Positions 17,144 to 25,840 of a stretch of DNA of 36,277 nt are shown here, piece by piece. Position 1 is the first letter of the stretch. The number at the start of each line of letters is the position of its first letter. Under the pieces are notes generated by a model. It ran no database searches and had not been told where the DNA came from. It saw only the letters and a list, made by a program, of their open reading frames with translations. Origin of the DNA: Butyrivibrio sp. (GTDB taxonomy: Bacteria; Bacillota; Clostridia; Lachnospirales; Lachnospiraceae); the NCBI GenBank assembly GCA_016291375.1, contig JAEEXE010000030.1, forward strand, positions 1 through 36,277. The letters are read 5' to 3'. The translations under genes were made by a program, and so were the position numbers.

Positions 17144-18430
17144 TTACTCCTTACCACCTATCTCTTCATATATTTCTACAAGTCTCTTATAGTTGGCGTC
17201 TGCATTGTGAGTCTCACGGGCATGCTTGGACGCATTGTCTCCATATACTGCTGATATCACAGGTTCATCCCAGATCTCAAGAATAGCATCTGCAAGCTTC
17301 TCCGGATTTTTATTCTCAAATAAAATACCGTCCTTCTTGTCTGTAAGAAGATTCGGGATACCTCCGGTTCTGGAAGCAACTACAGGAACGCCCAGAAGCA
17401 TTGCTTCTCCCACGGAATTAGGTGAGTTTTCAAGTACAGACGGGCAAACGAACACACTGCTGTGAAGGAATCTGTCCTTCATCTGTTCCTGAGTCAGTAC
17501 TCCCACCATGGAAACCTTCTTCTTGAGCTTATTAGATGAGATCAGGCTCTTTATATACTTACCGTATGCGCTGGCTCTAAGGAAAAACGGATATTTGCTG
17601 TTTCCTTTTCCTATTATGTTATTACCGGCAACAAACAAATGGGCATCCGGATATTTCTCCAAAATCTTGGGCATAGCCTGCAACATGAAATGAAGGCCCT
17701 TAAGAGGGTAATCACCCTGTGCCACAAAGATAGAATGAGGATCTGCCTTCTTTTCTTCCCATTTTCCCGAATAAAAACAAGGTCTCATTGTCTCATTCAT
17801 GAAAAAATATTTTGCAGAAGGATTGATCTTGGCAGTCTCTTCCTTATCGAAATCTGTTCTACCTGTGATATTACCGGAAAGCTTGATCACTTCTTTCTCG
17901 TGCTCAGCGCGGATCAAAAACTTATTGCGCTGCTGAACCAATGAATCATCCTTGATCCTGTCTCTGAAAGTTGCTGATTCCTGCACATTTACAGGAATAC
18001 CCGCCATGTAATTAAATGCAATGGCGCCGCAAAGTCCCTGCACACCAAGAAGAGTCTTTTCAGGATTATTAAAGACTCTCAGCATTGCAAGAGAATGAGG
18101 GAATTCAGTTCCGAATACATGCACAATGTCAGGCTTGAAATCATCCAAGACCGTGCGGAATCTCTCCTCAATAGAGCGATCGTAAGTCTCCGGGTGATCC
18201 AGATCCTCGGTGAAATCATAATAGGTAACACCGTCAATGACCTCTTTATAATTGCCCGCATCCTCTTTGGGAAAACATATACCCAAAGTCAGCTTGCTAT
18301 TCTCGGAATTATTTTCCTCAATAATTCTGTTAAGGCAGCCCGTAAGCCAGCCCTCTCTTACAGAGTATTCAACTCCATGCGCTTCAGCATAGTGCGGAAG
18401 CATAATGTTACATAACCATAAAACTCTCAA
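17144..18430 (-). CDS. Family 4 glycosyltransferase (TTG start)
   Basis: 428-residue GT-B enzyme. Donor-domain features: SIFVAQGDYPLKGLHFML, HLFVAGNN, VSMVGVLTQEQM and the EX7E motif ENSPNSVGE followed by AMLLGVPVVASRTGG. The N-terminus RVLWLCNIMLPHYAEAHG forms the first strand only if TTG 18430 is used, and AAAGGAG (18439-18445) is spaced 8 nt from it. The TTG overlaps the preceding TGA in a TTGA, so the two are coupled. A later ATG would remove the first beta strand. Confidence 0.9.
   Translation of the reverse strand: MRVLWLCNIMLPHYAEAHGVEYSVREGWLTGCLNRIIEENNSENSKLTLGICFPKEDAGNYKEVIDGVTYYDFTEDLDHPETYDRSIEERFRTVLDDFKPDIVHVFGTEFPHSLAMLRVFNNPEKTLLGVQGLCGAIAFNYMAGIPVNVQESATFRDRIKDDSLVQQRNKFLIRAEHEKEVIKLSGNITGRTDFDKEETAKINPSAKYFFMNETMRPCFYSGKWEEKKADPHSIFVAQGDYPLKGLHFMLQAMPKILEKYPDAHLFVAGNNIIGKGNSKYPFFLRASAYGKYIKSLISSNKLKKKVSMVGVLTQEQMKDRFLHSSVFVCPSVLENSPNSVGEAMLLGVPVVASRTGGIPNLLTDKKDGILFENKNPEKLADAILEIWDEPVISAVYGDNASKHARETHNADANYKRLVEIYEEIGGKE
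17147..17152 (-). promoter_or_regulatory. Ribosome binding site deciding a GTG start
   Basis: AAGGAG located 7 nt before GTG 17139. It lies inside the six-codon extension that GTG 17157 would add, so it favours the shorter GT4 protein. Confidence 0.7.
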
Positions 18431-19359
18431 TTTCTCTTCTCCTTTAGCCTATATATCAGGCTCTTAAGCGTGTTGTAAGCGCCCGCCGTAAGCTTGTTCG
18501 ACGAAAGCGCCGTGCGAAGTGCCGAAAAAGTCAAAAGACGTATCATATCATATTTCCTAATCTGCGCTTTTGGCAGATACATCTTGATGATCTCTCGTCT
18601 CTCTTCCTCAGACAACTTCTTGTTGACGTCCGAAAATCCCCCGCCCTCATAATTAGCTATTATAACAGGCATGTAAATAGTCTGTGCCTTATCCCTGTAA
18701 AAGCACCGTAGAAACTGCTCATAGTCAGCTCTCACCTTGTACTTCAGATTGAAGGGATTATTGTATATGAGCCTCTCATCATAAAAACAAGCTTGATGAG
18801 AAGGGACATTTCTATAGCATGCAAAATCATTGATCCTGGGATTGGATGCAACTCTTTGTCCTGTCAAGCAATCAAAGGTATCTCCGTAAAAAATAGAAGG
18901 AACGGTTGTACCGTTTTTCTCAATCTTGGAAATAATGCAGTCATGGACCTTCCTAAGTACATTCTCATCTCTGAAAGTATCCCCGCAGTTCAAAAAGAAA
19001 ATGTATGACGGAAGCTCACCGGCGCGAAGGAGCTTAACTTCTTTGGAATCCTTGAGTTCTTCTTCCTCAGCCCTTGCATTCTTTACTCTATCATTCAAAT
19101 ATGAAGCTGCTATATTCATGGCATGATATATGCCGTTATCACAGCTCTCAACTATTGTTATCTCGTCTTTTTCATTGGAATTACCGGCAAATCCAAGCTT
19201 CTTTCTAAGCTTATCCAGAGAACCATCCGTGGACATACCGTCTTTTACCAGAATCCTGTAGTTGCAATAAGTCTGCTTCCTAATACTCTCAACCGTCTCA
19301 ATAAGCTTATCGCCGGGATTATATGAAACTACGATTATTATAAAAAAAGGTTTCTTCAT
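18427..19359 (-). CDS. Family 2 glycosyltransferase (WcaA/WcaE-like)
   Basis: 310 residues with FFIIIVVSYNPGDKLIETV, VKDGMSTDGS (38-47) and YIFFLNCGDTF in place of a strict DXD, a form seen in colanic-type GT2 enzymes (FLNSGD). An unusual lysine- and glutamate-rich insert (about residues 90-112) separates the two halves. The ATG at 19359 has AAGGAG 11 nt upstream. Substrate unknown; part of the backbone operon. Confidence 0.87.
   Translation of the reverse strand: MKKPFFIIIVVSYNPGDKLIETVESIRKQTYCNYRILVKDGMSTDGSLDKLRKKLGFAGNSNEKDEITIVESCDNGIYHAMNIAASYLNDRVKNARAEEEELKDSKEVKLLRAGELPSYIFFLNCGDTFRDENVLRKVHDCIISKIEKNGTTVPSIFYGDTFDCLTGQRVASNPRINDFACYRNVPSHQACFYDERLIYNNPFNLKYKVRADYEQFLRCFYRDKAQTIYMPVIIANYEGGGFSDVNKKLSEEERREIIKMYLPKAQIRKYDMIRLLTFSALRTALSSNKLTAGAYNTLKSLIYRLKEKRN
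18439..18445 (-). promoter_or_regulatory. Ribosome binding site supporting a TTG start
   Basis: AAAGGAG 8 nt upstream of TTG 18430, the start of the GT4 gene. The position inside the end of the preceding gene indicates translational coupling. Confidence 0.7.
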
Positions 19360-19374
19360 AAAACGATCAACTCC

Positions 19375-20511
19375 TTAATAGCCTTTATCCGAAAGAAGAG
19401 GCGGCATATCATGAAACATTATCGTCTGATAAGGAAGTATCCTGATACCGTCCTTACCTGCGCCCCGCATATAAACAGCAAAATAAAGGACAAAAGCCAA
19501 ACAAGCCATAAGCGTTATAAGCTTTCTCTTTCTATCATCCTTGATGCTCTTTATGATCGCCGGAACAAACAAAATCTGCGTAACCGTCAGATAATAGCCA
19601 ATCCTTGAAACAATCGGAAGAAAAGCCCCAAACACATAAAGAGCAAGTCCCATCAGATTGCAATGGAAGTATAACATATACGTTTTGTTCTCTCTAATCT
19701 TATCCCTATAAACCCACAGAGCGAATGCGATCACGGCAACACACCTTGCTATATTGGTATAACTTATACCACTCACATACTCTTCCGCGTTATTCCTGTA
19801 GGAAGGATATATCAGCTTGGCGAGTTCAAGATACTGTTCATGTAAAAAAATACATGAAACGCACAAAGCTGCTCCTACTCCGTACATCCACCTCTTCCAC
19901 TTAAGCCCAGCAAGAGGATACAGCACCAAAACCACCAACATGGATTTATGAAAAAGAGCTCCCAAGATAACAAAAAACACGAATCTTGGCCAATCTCCCT
20001 TGGTAACATACTTGAGAGAATACAGCGCAATACCCAGCGCTAAATAATAACGCACGGTACTTATTGATTGAAAATAGTATCCCAAAAGCATGAACATGGC
20101 AAAACTTAACGTGAACCACTCACTCTGATCCCATATCGCTTTTATAAAAAAGAGAACCGTGAAAAATGCGATAAAAGCAAATACAAGCATAAAATTCTCA
20201 AAGCCGCTGAGATGATAAATAACATATGTTACTGCGTTGAATCCCGGTTCTGTAGGCACATAGGAATCACAGTAAATAAGATGCATAAACTCTGCATACT
20301 TGGCATAATCATTACCGACATTAACCCTAAGCGCTGACACCAGAAACAGAGCCAAGAAAATAGCGGTCATGGCAATGATATTCACCATATCCTGTCTCTT
20401 CATCCCACGGTGAATCCTAAGATCACCTGTATATCCTGTATTTAATTCTGTCTTCTTTATCAGCATTGCAGTCAATATAACCACAGCTGTTAAAGTCAGA
20501 TAAATAGCCAT
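19375..20511 (-). CDS. EpsG-family polysaccharide polymerase
   Basis: 378-residue membrane protein with about ten or more segments. The EpsG (PF14897) signature is visible: LRVNVGNDYAKYAEF (61-75, R-x3-G-x-D-Y pattern), TEPGFNAVTYVIYHLSGFENFM, then RYYLALGIALYSLKY and ALFHKSMLVVLVLYPL. These proteins act as Wzy-type polymerases, joining lipid-linked repeat units outside the membrane. It lies 15 bp upstream of a GT2 gene, with AGAGG before its ATG. Its presence with the YveK-like protein indicates a Wzy-type assembly route. Confidence 0.87.
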   Translation of the reverse strand: MAIYLTLTAVVILTAMLIKKTELNTGYTGDLRIHRGMKRQDMVNIIAMTAIFLALFLVSALRVNVGNDYAKYAEFMHLIYCDSYVPTEPGFNAVTYVIYHLSGFENFMLVFAFIAFFTVLFFIKAIWDQSEWFTLSFAMFMLLGYYFQSISTVRYYLALGIALYSLKYVTKGDWPRFVFFVILGALFHKSMLVVLVLYPLAGLKWKRWMYGVGAALCVSCIFLHEQYLELAKLIYPSYRNNAEEYVSGISYTNIARCVAVIAFALWVYRDKIRENKTYMLYFHCNLMGLALYVFGAFLPIVSRIGYYLTVTQILFVPAIIKSIKDDRKRKLITLMACLAFVLYFAVYMRGAGKDGIRILPYQTIMFHDMPPLLSDKGY

Positions 20512-20529
20512 CTATATCCTCTTTCAAGT

Positions 20530-21339
20530 CTATCTCACTTTAAGCTTTCTGCCCTTATCAACACCCTTAGAGAGAAGCAAAAAGCAGCGTATCAGTCCTT
20601 TTTCTTTGCACATCTGTTCTCTATTCTTAAACAGGTATCTAAAGCCCAAAATCTTGGCCATACCTCCGTAGAGAAAATGATACAAAACTCCTCTGTCAAA
20701 GAAGAATTTATCCGTATAGCCCTTGAACCATGTGGACTCTCCCGGTTCCTCATGACCAAGCGCCACAGTCGTTCTATATAGATTAAGTCCCGCCTTCAAG
20801 CAATCATGCAAAAAGAGGGAATCCTCTCCGTTCATAAACTGAGATCCGCCTCCAAATAAAAGCGAATACCTGACTCCGGACTTTACAAGCTTCTCACGTC
20901 TTGCTGCGATTGCATACGCAGGATACCTTCCGTAGTTCCTCCAGTCAACCCTGGCATAGTCCTCATTCCAATAGGTCTCTCTTCCGGGCTGAGCTTTAAC
21001 ATTAAAAAGAAGAACATCCGCCTCAGGATGCCTGTCAAATTCATCTACAATCCTTTGAGCATATCCTTCATCGTAGACTATATCATCATCTCCGAAATGA
21101 ATAAGCTCATGGGTTGCCACTTCAAGGGCTGTATTTCTGGAAAGCCCAACACCTTTGGCATGCCTGGTGAGCACTCTGCATATACCGTTTTGATCTACGA
21201 TCAGCTCATCCTTATCAGCGCCCGCTCCGTCAGGAATCTGGTTGACGATAACGGCATCAGTCTCTATTTTCATCTTGTGAGGAAGTTCCTCTACCGCCTT
21301 GTTAACAGCGGATATCAGTATTTCAAGTCTGTCAGACAT
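20530..21339 (-). CDS. Family 2 glycosyltransferase
   Basis: 269 residues. The N-terminus LEILISAVNKAVEELP is an atypical first strand, but VGLSRNTALEVAT (64-76), HFGDDDIVYD (81-90, the DXD-type site) and MNGEDSLFLHDCLKAG place it in GT2. The C-terminal part is basic and hydrophobic, suggesting membrane contact. Similar short GT2 proteins are frequent in Firmicute capsule loci. Start ATG 21339; 18-bp gap to the EpsG gene downstream. Specificity unknown. Confidence 0.82.
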   Translation of the reverse strand: MSDRLEILISAVNKAVEELPHKMKIETDAVIVNQIPDGAGADKDELIVDQNGICRVLTRHAKGVGLSRNTALEVATHELIHFGDDDIVYDEGYAQRIVDEFDRHPEADVLLFNVKAQPGRETYWNEDYARVDWRNYGRYPAYAIAARREKLVKSGVRYSLLFGGGSQFMNGEDSLFLHDCLKAGLNLYRTTVALGHEEPGESTWFKGYTDKFFFDRGVLYHFLYGGMAKILGFRYLFKNREQMCKEKGLIRCFLLLSKGVDKGRKLKVR

Positions 21340-21389
21340 CTAGCATTCACCTGTTCCCAATTCATTTTCCGAATCTATATGCCAAAGCA

Positions 21390-22532
21390 TCACTTCAATC
21401 CATAGTAACGCTTAATAAACTTCTCATTTGCTCTAACGATCACGATTCCAAGAATCTTGCAATCATGCTTTCTAAGCTGTGAAATAACATGTTCTGTCAT
21501 GGTTCCGTTCTTTTTACCCATGGGAACGCCCAGGATAACGCCGTCGGATCCGCCAATCTTCCTATAGTTTTCAAGAACCTTTCCCGGTATCTCCATGGGA
21601 GTGATCTTGGATACATTGTCGCTTCTGCCATTTCCAAGAACATTCTTTAGAACATCAAGGTCTCTACCCGACCTCTCATAATCTTCAAGGCTGTCCGTAG
21701 AAATAAAAAACGCATTCTGAGCACCGGAGGCATATTTGTCATAAGCAGCCGAAAGCTCATTTTTAAGAACGTCACCAATCTCGCCCTTGGAAGAAAGAAC
21801 TCCGAGAACAGGAATATTATATCTTTTCTCGCATTCCTCAGGTACATAAACAGAATCATCCAGTGCATCAAGAAGCAGTAGTACGATCACAGCCAAAAGA
21901 GCTGCCAGCGCCGCACCAAATATAGCCGCGTTTGCTATTCTGTTATCTACCTTAACGGGAACAATATCGCCTTTTGAACTAAGTCTTATGGAATCAAAAA
22001 CATACTCAAGTTTACCATCAACTATAAGACCTATGAACTTTTCCAGGCTCTTTATGGTAGCATCTGTTATTTTTCCAACCAAGTCACTGTCTGTGTTCCT
22101 GACAGTAACCACAAGTATTCTATAGTCCGAAGGGGCCTCTGCTTTTATAGATGCACTCACTTCTTCCTTGGTAACATCAACGCCTTCCGCCTGAAGTGTC
22201 TTCATAGTTTCCAGAAGAATCTCATCGGAATTCATAATATGGTTTTCCCAAGTGTAGGAGTTATAAGAATCTATCAGAGTTCCGCCATCCCCTCTGGTCA
22301 TATACGCCTCCTCGGAATATGAGAGATAGAACTGAGACTTTTGCTCATACTCTTTTTCCGGACCAAAGGTAAAATTGGCAAGATAATAGATTCCCGCACC
22401 TATCAGTGCTCCCACCAGAGCAGCCACAGGAACAATCCACAGTTTCTTTATGAATCTCAGATAAAAGCTCTTAAGATCAAGGCTTTCATCCATATACTTT
22501 TCTTTATTTCTGTCCATTAACCCAGTCTCCAT
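21390..22532 (-). CDS. Wzz/YveK-type chain-length protein with degenerate BY-kinase-like C-terminus
   Basis: 380 residues. One transmembrane segment at about 33-53, an external Wzz domain (55-195), a second segment at 199-221, then a cytoplasmic part (225-380). That cytoplasmic part reads like a bacterial tyrosine kinase that lost its catalysis: PVLGVLSS, then AFFISTDSLEDYERSGRDLDVLKNV where a Walker A would stand (no GxxGxGK), SDGVILGVPMG at the Walker B position, and CKILGIVIVRANEKFIKRYYG like the kinase C-terminal strand. Function: control of polymer length together with EpsG. The ATG overlaps the preceding TGA by 1 nt; ATG 22517 with GGAG 9 nt upstream is an equally plausible start. Confidence 0.82.
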   Translation of the reverse strand: METGLMDRNKEKYMDESLDLKSFYLRFIKKLWIVPVAALVGALIGAGIYYLANFTFGPEKEYEQKSQFYLSYSEEAYMTRGDGGTLIDSYNSYTWENHIMNSDEILLETMKTLQAEGVDVTKEEVSASIKAEAPSDYRILVVTVRNTDSDLVGKITDATIKSLEKFIGLIVDGKLEYVFDSIRLSSKGDIVPVKVDNRIANAAIFGAALAALLAVIVLLLLDALDDSVYVPEECEKRYNIPVLGVLSSKGEIGDVLKNELSAAYDKYASGAQNAFFISTDSLEDYERSGRDLDVLKNVLGNGRSDNVSKITPMEIPGKVLENYRKIGGSDGVILGVPMGKKNGTMTEHVISQLRKHDCKILGIVIVRANEKFIKRYYGLK

Positions 22533-23935
22533 CAGTTCTTTTTGGCAGTTATCTGATTCTCCTCAACACCCTCTGTACTGTCAGGTGTGATCAATATCTT
22601 TGGTGTCAACATCATGAGCTTGATATCAAGCCAGATTGAATAATTCTCTATATATGTAAGATCAAGCTTGAGCTTGTCGTATGGCGTTGTATTGTACTTG
22701 CCATAAACCTGAGCATATCCTGCAAGTCCCGCCTTGACTCTGGTTCTAAACGCAAACTCAGGCATGTCCTCAATATACTGTTTAATAATCTCAGGTCTCT
22801 CAGGTCTTGGTCCTATAAAGCTCATATCGCCTTTAAGTATGTTAAAGAACTGAGGTGTCTCATCAAGCCTGCAAGCCCTTATAAACTTACCTACAGGTGT
22901 CACTCTCGAATCGTTCTTGGATGAAAGCCTTGCAACACCATCTTTCTCAGCATCCACCCTCATACTCCTAAACTTCATGAGAGTAAATTCACGTCTGTCT
23001 ATTGTACAGCGAACCTGTTTGTACAGCACCGGTCCCCCATCCGTAAGCTTAATGACGATCGCAACGATCACCATGGGAATCGCAAATACCACAAGAAGTA
23101 TAAGCGCAAGCACTATATCAAAAAATCTCTTGATGATCCTCTGCTCGATCTTAATGGAATAGTCCCTGAGCAAAAGAACCGGTGTATCAAAGAGATGAAG
23201 CTGCTCCGAGCCCTTTAAAAGCACATCTGTGATCTTGGGCATTACATATATTCTAATATTCCTGCCATAGCAATATTTAACCAGGCCGTTTCTATACTCA
23301 CTGGGAACATCCCAGATGATAACACCCTCATAGTCTCCAAGACACTCTTCATAGACCCTGTCTATTCCCTCGGAAATATTGATCTGCTTAACGATCTCAT
23401 ACCTATCCGCTCTGGACATAAACTTCCTTATGATGTCCTCAGCATCGAACTTGCCGTTTACCAAAAGCAGTCTCCTTGGCTCAAACGTAGACCTATAGAT
23501 AACATTCGTTATGTGTGCCCATGCAAAAGAAATCACGAGCTGCGCCACAAAAACTCCTATTATCGGCACAACAGGAAGGAGCCAGTTCCTAAGTAGCAAC
23601 ATAATGGCAAAGGAAATGACATTGGCAATAAGAAGCGCAAAAATCTGCGACAAGAATATATCAATAGGCCTAAGATAACCTATTCGAAGCCCTCCGTAAG
23701 TATGGGTAAAGAAAATAAGCAATATAAAATAAATCGCGAGGATAACGATGTGTCCCTTGAAACTATACTTAATACCGGGTCCGAAACTGTATCCGTCCTT
23801 ACTGATTCTTTCTGTGGTAAGAACAGGGTAATAAATTGAAAACCAGCTCCATGCAAATACCGCAATGTACATGCATAGTCCCACGAAATCCATCAGCAAT
23901 ACTGTCATTCTTCTAAATGATTCACTTTTTCTCAT
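22532..23935 (-). CDS. WbaP/EpsE-like polyprenyl glycosylphosphotransferase (initiating enzyme)
   Basis: 467 residues. Four or five N-terminal membrane segments and a Rossmann-like region (about 152-235, FEPRRLLLVNG) precede the bacterial sugar transferase domain from about 266: RFFDIVLALILL, KFRSMR (322-327), the catalytic Asp-Glu of RLDETPQFFNILKGDMSF (356-373) and GPRPERPE (375-382). It attaches the first sugar-phosphate to undecaprenyl phosphate, starting repeat-unit synthesis on the inner face. Complete and apparently active. It sits directly before the chain-length gene, as in many Wzy-type loci. Confidence 0.92.
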   Translation of the reverse strand: MRKSESFRRMTVLLMDFVGLCMYIAVFAWSWFSIYYPVLTTERISKDGYSFGPGIKYSFKGHIVILAIYFILLIFFTHTYGGLRIGYLRPIDIFLSQIFALLIANVISFAIMLLLRNWLLPVVPIIGVFVAQLVISFAWAHITNVIYRSTFEPRRLLLVNGKFDAEDIIRKFMSRADRYEIVKQINISEGIDRVYEECLGDYEGVIIWDVPSEYRNGLVKYCYGRNIRIYVMPKITDVLLKGSEQLHLFDTPVLLLRDYSIKIEQRIIKRFFDIVLALILLVVFAIPMVIVAIVIKLTDGGPVLYKQVRCTIDRREFTLMKFRSMRVDAEKDGVARLSSKNDSRVTPVGKFIRACRLDETPQFFNILKGDMSFIGPRPERPEIIKQYIEDMPEFAFRTRVKAGLAGYAQVYGKYNTTPYDKLKLDLTYIENYSIWLDIKLMMLTPKILITPDSTEGVEENQITAKKN

Positions 23936-23956
23936 AAATCCCCTTTAGCCATCAGA

Positions 23957-24703
23957 TCAAAGCCTGCGAAGAGTCGCTCTGACAGCCCATCCTCCAAAGT
24001 AAAATAAAGATTCCAAAACTGATAAGTTGGCAATATTTCTATACAAAAACCATATTCTCTCTAAAGCAATAAGCTTATTGGATGAAAGAGATTTGGGAGG
24101 TCTTCTGTAAATTGCAAGATTCTCATCCAGCCCGTAAGCTACGATGCCGCTCTTAAGTATCCTCCACCATGTGGCTGTGTCCTCACTCGGAACCATAGGC
24201 ATATGGATTATCTCCATGTCTATCTTCTCCGTGTCAAACATTACCGTCGTGGTAAATATCACGGTCCTTGAAAGTGCCTGCCTAAAATTAAGCGTTTCCG
24301 GCACGTGAACTATCTTACCGGTGGGCTTGGCACGCTCATCTCCAAACTCATAGGAGTGAAAAGAAAAGGCTGCTCCCGTTTTTTCCATGAATTCTATCTG
24401 CTTCTCAAGCTTATCCACTGCCCAGACATCATCCGCATCAAGAAAAGCAATGTACCTACCTGAGGAGGCATCTATGCCGCTGTTTCTGGCTGCGGCAGCC
24501 CCGGCATTAGTTTCCTTTCGAATAAGCCTGATACGCTTACCCTGACCCTTTATATACTCCTCGATGATATCGGCACTGCCATCCCTGGAAGCATCATCTA
24601 CCAGAATAAGCTCCCAATCTTTGTAAGTCTGATTACAGACCATATCTATGGTATTTTCTATATATTTGGCCGCATTATACACCGGCACCACAATACTTAC
24701 CAT
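23957..24703 (-). CDS. Family 2 glycosyltransferase
   Basis: About 248 residues: VSIVVPVYN, LVDDASRDGS (34-43), NAGAAAARNSG and the metal site LDADDVW (88-94). Short GT2 without a clear membrane anchor. ATG 24703 overlaps the preceding TGA by 1 nt and has AGAGG 7 nt upstream; a GTG one codon earlier is also in frame. Probably adds an early backbone sugar after the initiating transferase; specificity unknown. Confidence 0.9.
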   Translation of the reverse strand: MVSIVVPVYNAAKYIENTIDMVCNQTYKDWELILVDDASRDGSADIIEEYIKGQGKRIRLIRKETNAGAAAARNSGIDASSGRYIAFLDADDVWAVDKLEKQIEFMEKTGAAFSFHSYEFGDERAKPTGKIVHVPETLNFRQALSRTVIFTTTVMFDTEKIDMEIIHMPMVPSEDTATWWRILKSGIVAYGLDENLAIYRRPPKSLSSNKLIALERIWFLYRNIANLSVLESLFYFGGWAVRATLRRL

Positions 24704-25641
24704 CACAGTTCCTCTTTCACGATATATAAAGGACGCTTCTTAACTTCAAGATATGTCTTGGAAAGATACTGTCCAAGAACTCCTACAAAGAACAACTGAA
24801 GGCCTCCTACAAACAGGATGATGCTGGCCATAGACGCCCAGCCCACCTCTCCGTGAGGATCACCAACAGTAAGCTGTCTTACGATAATGAATATGATGAA
24901 GCAAAAAGCTACAAAGCAGCACAACATTCCAAATACGGATGCAAGAGCAAGTGGAGTTGTGGAAAAAGCCACTATTCCGTCAATTGCATAGGCAAAGAGC
25001 TTCCAGAAAGACCACTTGGTCTCTCCCTTTCTTCTTTCCACATTTTCAAACTCGATCCATTTATTCTTAAATCCGACCCAGCCGAAAATTCCCTTGGAAA
25101 ATCTGTTGTATTCTTCCATAGAAAGGACAGCATCCACAAATCTGCGGGTCATAAGCCTGTAATCCCTTGCGCCGTCGACAATCTCCGCGTTGGAAATCTT
25201 ATTTATAAGCTTGTAGAATCTCCTTGCAAAGAAGGATCTGATGGGAGGTTCTCCCTTTCTGCTGACCCTTCTTGTGGCTACGCTGTCATATCCCTCTTTC
25301 TCAACTGCATCTATCATCTCTGGCAAAAGAGAAGGTGGATCCTGAAGGTCACAGTCCATAACCACCACATAATCTCCCTTGGACTTCTGAAGACCTGCGT
25401 ACATAGCAGCCTCTTTACCAAAGTTTCTTGAAAAACCTACAAGATGAACTCTGCTGTCCTTCTCATGAAGACGCGTCACTTCTTCCTGCGTCTTATCGGA
25501 AGAACCGTCATCAATATATATGATCTCAAGCTCGATATCTTTTTCCTTGAAAAAAGACTCGTTCTTTAAAAGCTCGTTGTAGAAATCCGCGATATTATCC
25601 TGCTCGTTGTAGCAGGGAACAACAACACTAAGTAGCTTCAT
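24703..25641 (-). CDS. GtrB/DPM1-like polyprenyl-phosphate glycosyltransferase
   Basis: About 312 residues: catalytic GT2 domain with VVVPCYNEQDNI, YIDDGSSDKT (42-51), FSRNFGKEAAMYAGL and VMDCDLQDPP (95-103), then two C-terminal membrane segments (about 225-250 and 265-290), the GtrB/CsbB/YfdH layout. Family role: makes undecaprenyl-phosphate-hexose, a donor for GT-C enzymes acting outside. That fits the three GT-C-like proteins in the locus. A TTG at 25680 is in frame, but AGGAG 11 nt before ATG 25641 and family alignment (start MKLLSVVVP) favour the ATG. It is the first gene of the polysaccharide operon, about 83 nt behind its predicted transcription start. Confidence 0.9.
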   Translation of the reverse strand: MKLLSVVVPCYNEQDNIADFYNELLKNESFFKEKDIELEIIYIDDGSSDKTQEEVTRLHEKDSRVHLVGFSRNFGKEAAMYAGLQKSKGDYVVVMDCDLQDPPSLLPEMIDAVEKEGYDSVATRRVSRKGEPPIRSFFARRFYKLINKISNAEIVDGARDYRLMTRRFVDAVLSMEEYNRFSKGIFGWVGFKNKWIEFENVERRKGETKWSFWKLFAYAIDGIVAFSTTPLALASVFGMLCCFVAFCFIIFIIVRQLTVGDPHGEVGWASMASIILFVGGLQLFFVGVLGQYLSKTYLEVKKRPLYIVKEEL

Positions 25642-25730
25642 TATTGTTTTTACTCCTGATTCATATTCTCGGACATTCAAAAGCCTGTGCCCTCTTCTGC
25701 CACAAGTTATAAAATCCCACTCTATTCAGT

Positions 25731-25759
25731 ATTTTACACTTAAAGGGCCTGTCTTTCAA
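25731..25759 (-). promoter_or_regulatory. Sigma-A promoter of the polysaccharide operon
   Basis: Minus strand -35 TTGAAA (25754-25759) and -10 TAAAAT (25731-25736), 17 bp apart. Predicted start near 25724, leaving a leader of about 80 nt before the GtrB-like gene. It is back-to-back with the mazEF promoter: the two -35 boxes are 27 bp apart. Confidence 0.75.
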
Positions 25760-25786
25760 ATTATATGCGGTTTTTTGATTGAATAA

Positions 25787-25815
25787 TTGAATTATACATA
25801 GCAATAAAGTATAAT
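25787..25815 (+). promoter_or_regulatory. Sigma-A promoter of the MazEF-type pair
   Basis: -35 TTGAAT (25787-25792) and perfect -10 TATAAT (25810-25815) with 17-bp spacing. The -10 box lies inside the left arm of the operator palindrome, so repressor binding would block polymerase. The start codon follows only about 37 nt after the -10 box. Confidence 0.8.
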
Positions 25816-25840
25816 ATGTATATACATGTTATACTTTATT
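25803..25840. promoter_or_regulatory. 38-bp operator palindrome of the MazEF-type operon
   Basis: Arms AATAAAGTATAA (25803-25814) and TTATACTTTATT (25829-25840) are exact inverted repeats of 12 bp; the centre ATGTATATACAT (25816-25827) is itself a perfect 12-bp palindrome. Only the T/G pair at 25815/25828 breaks the symmetry. It ends one base before the AGGAGG ribosome site (25841-25846). The position over the -10 box fits autorepression by the antitoxin or toxin-antitoxin complex. Confidence 0.85.

Noticed and set aside
16756..17286. 176-codon plus-strand frame
   Set aside because: Antisense to two GT4 genes with intact motifs.
24853..25431. 192-codon open frame on the plus strand
   Set aside because: Lies wholly antisense to the GtrB-like gene, which has full family motifs; its translation has no domain and no suitable ribosome site.
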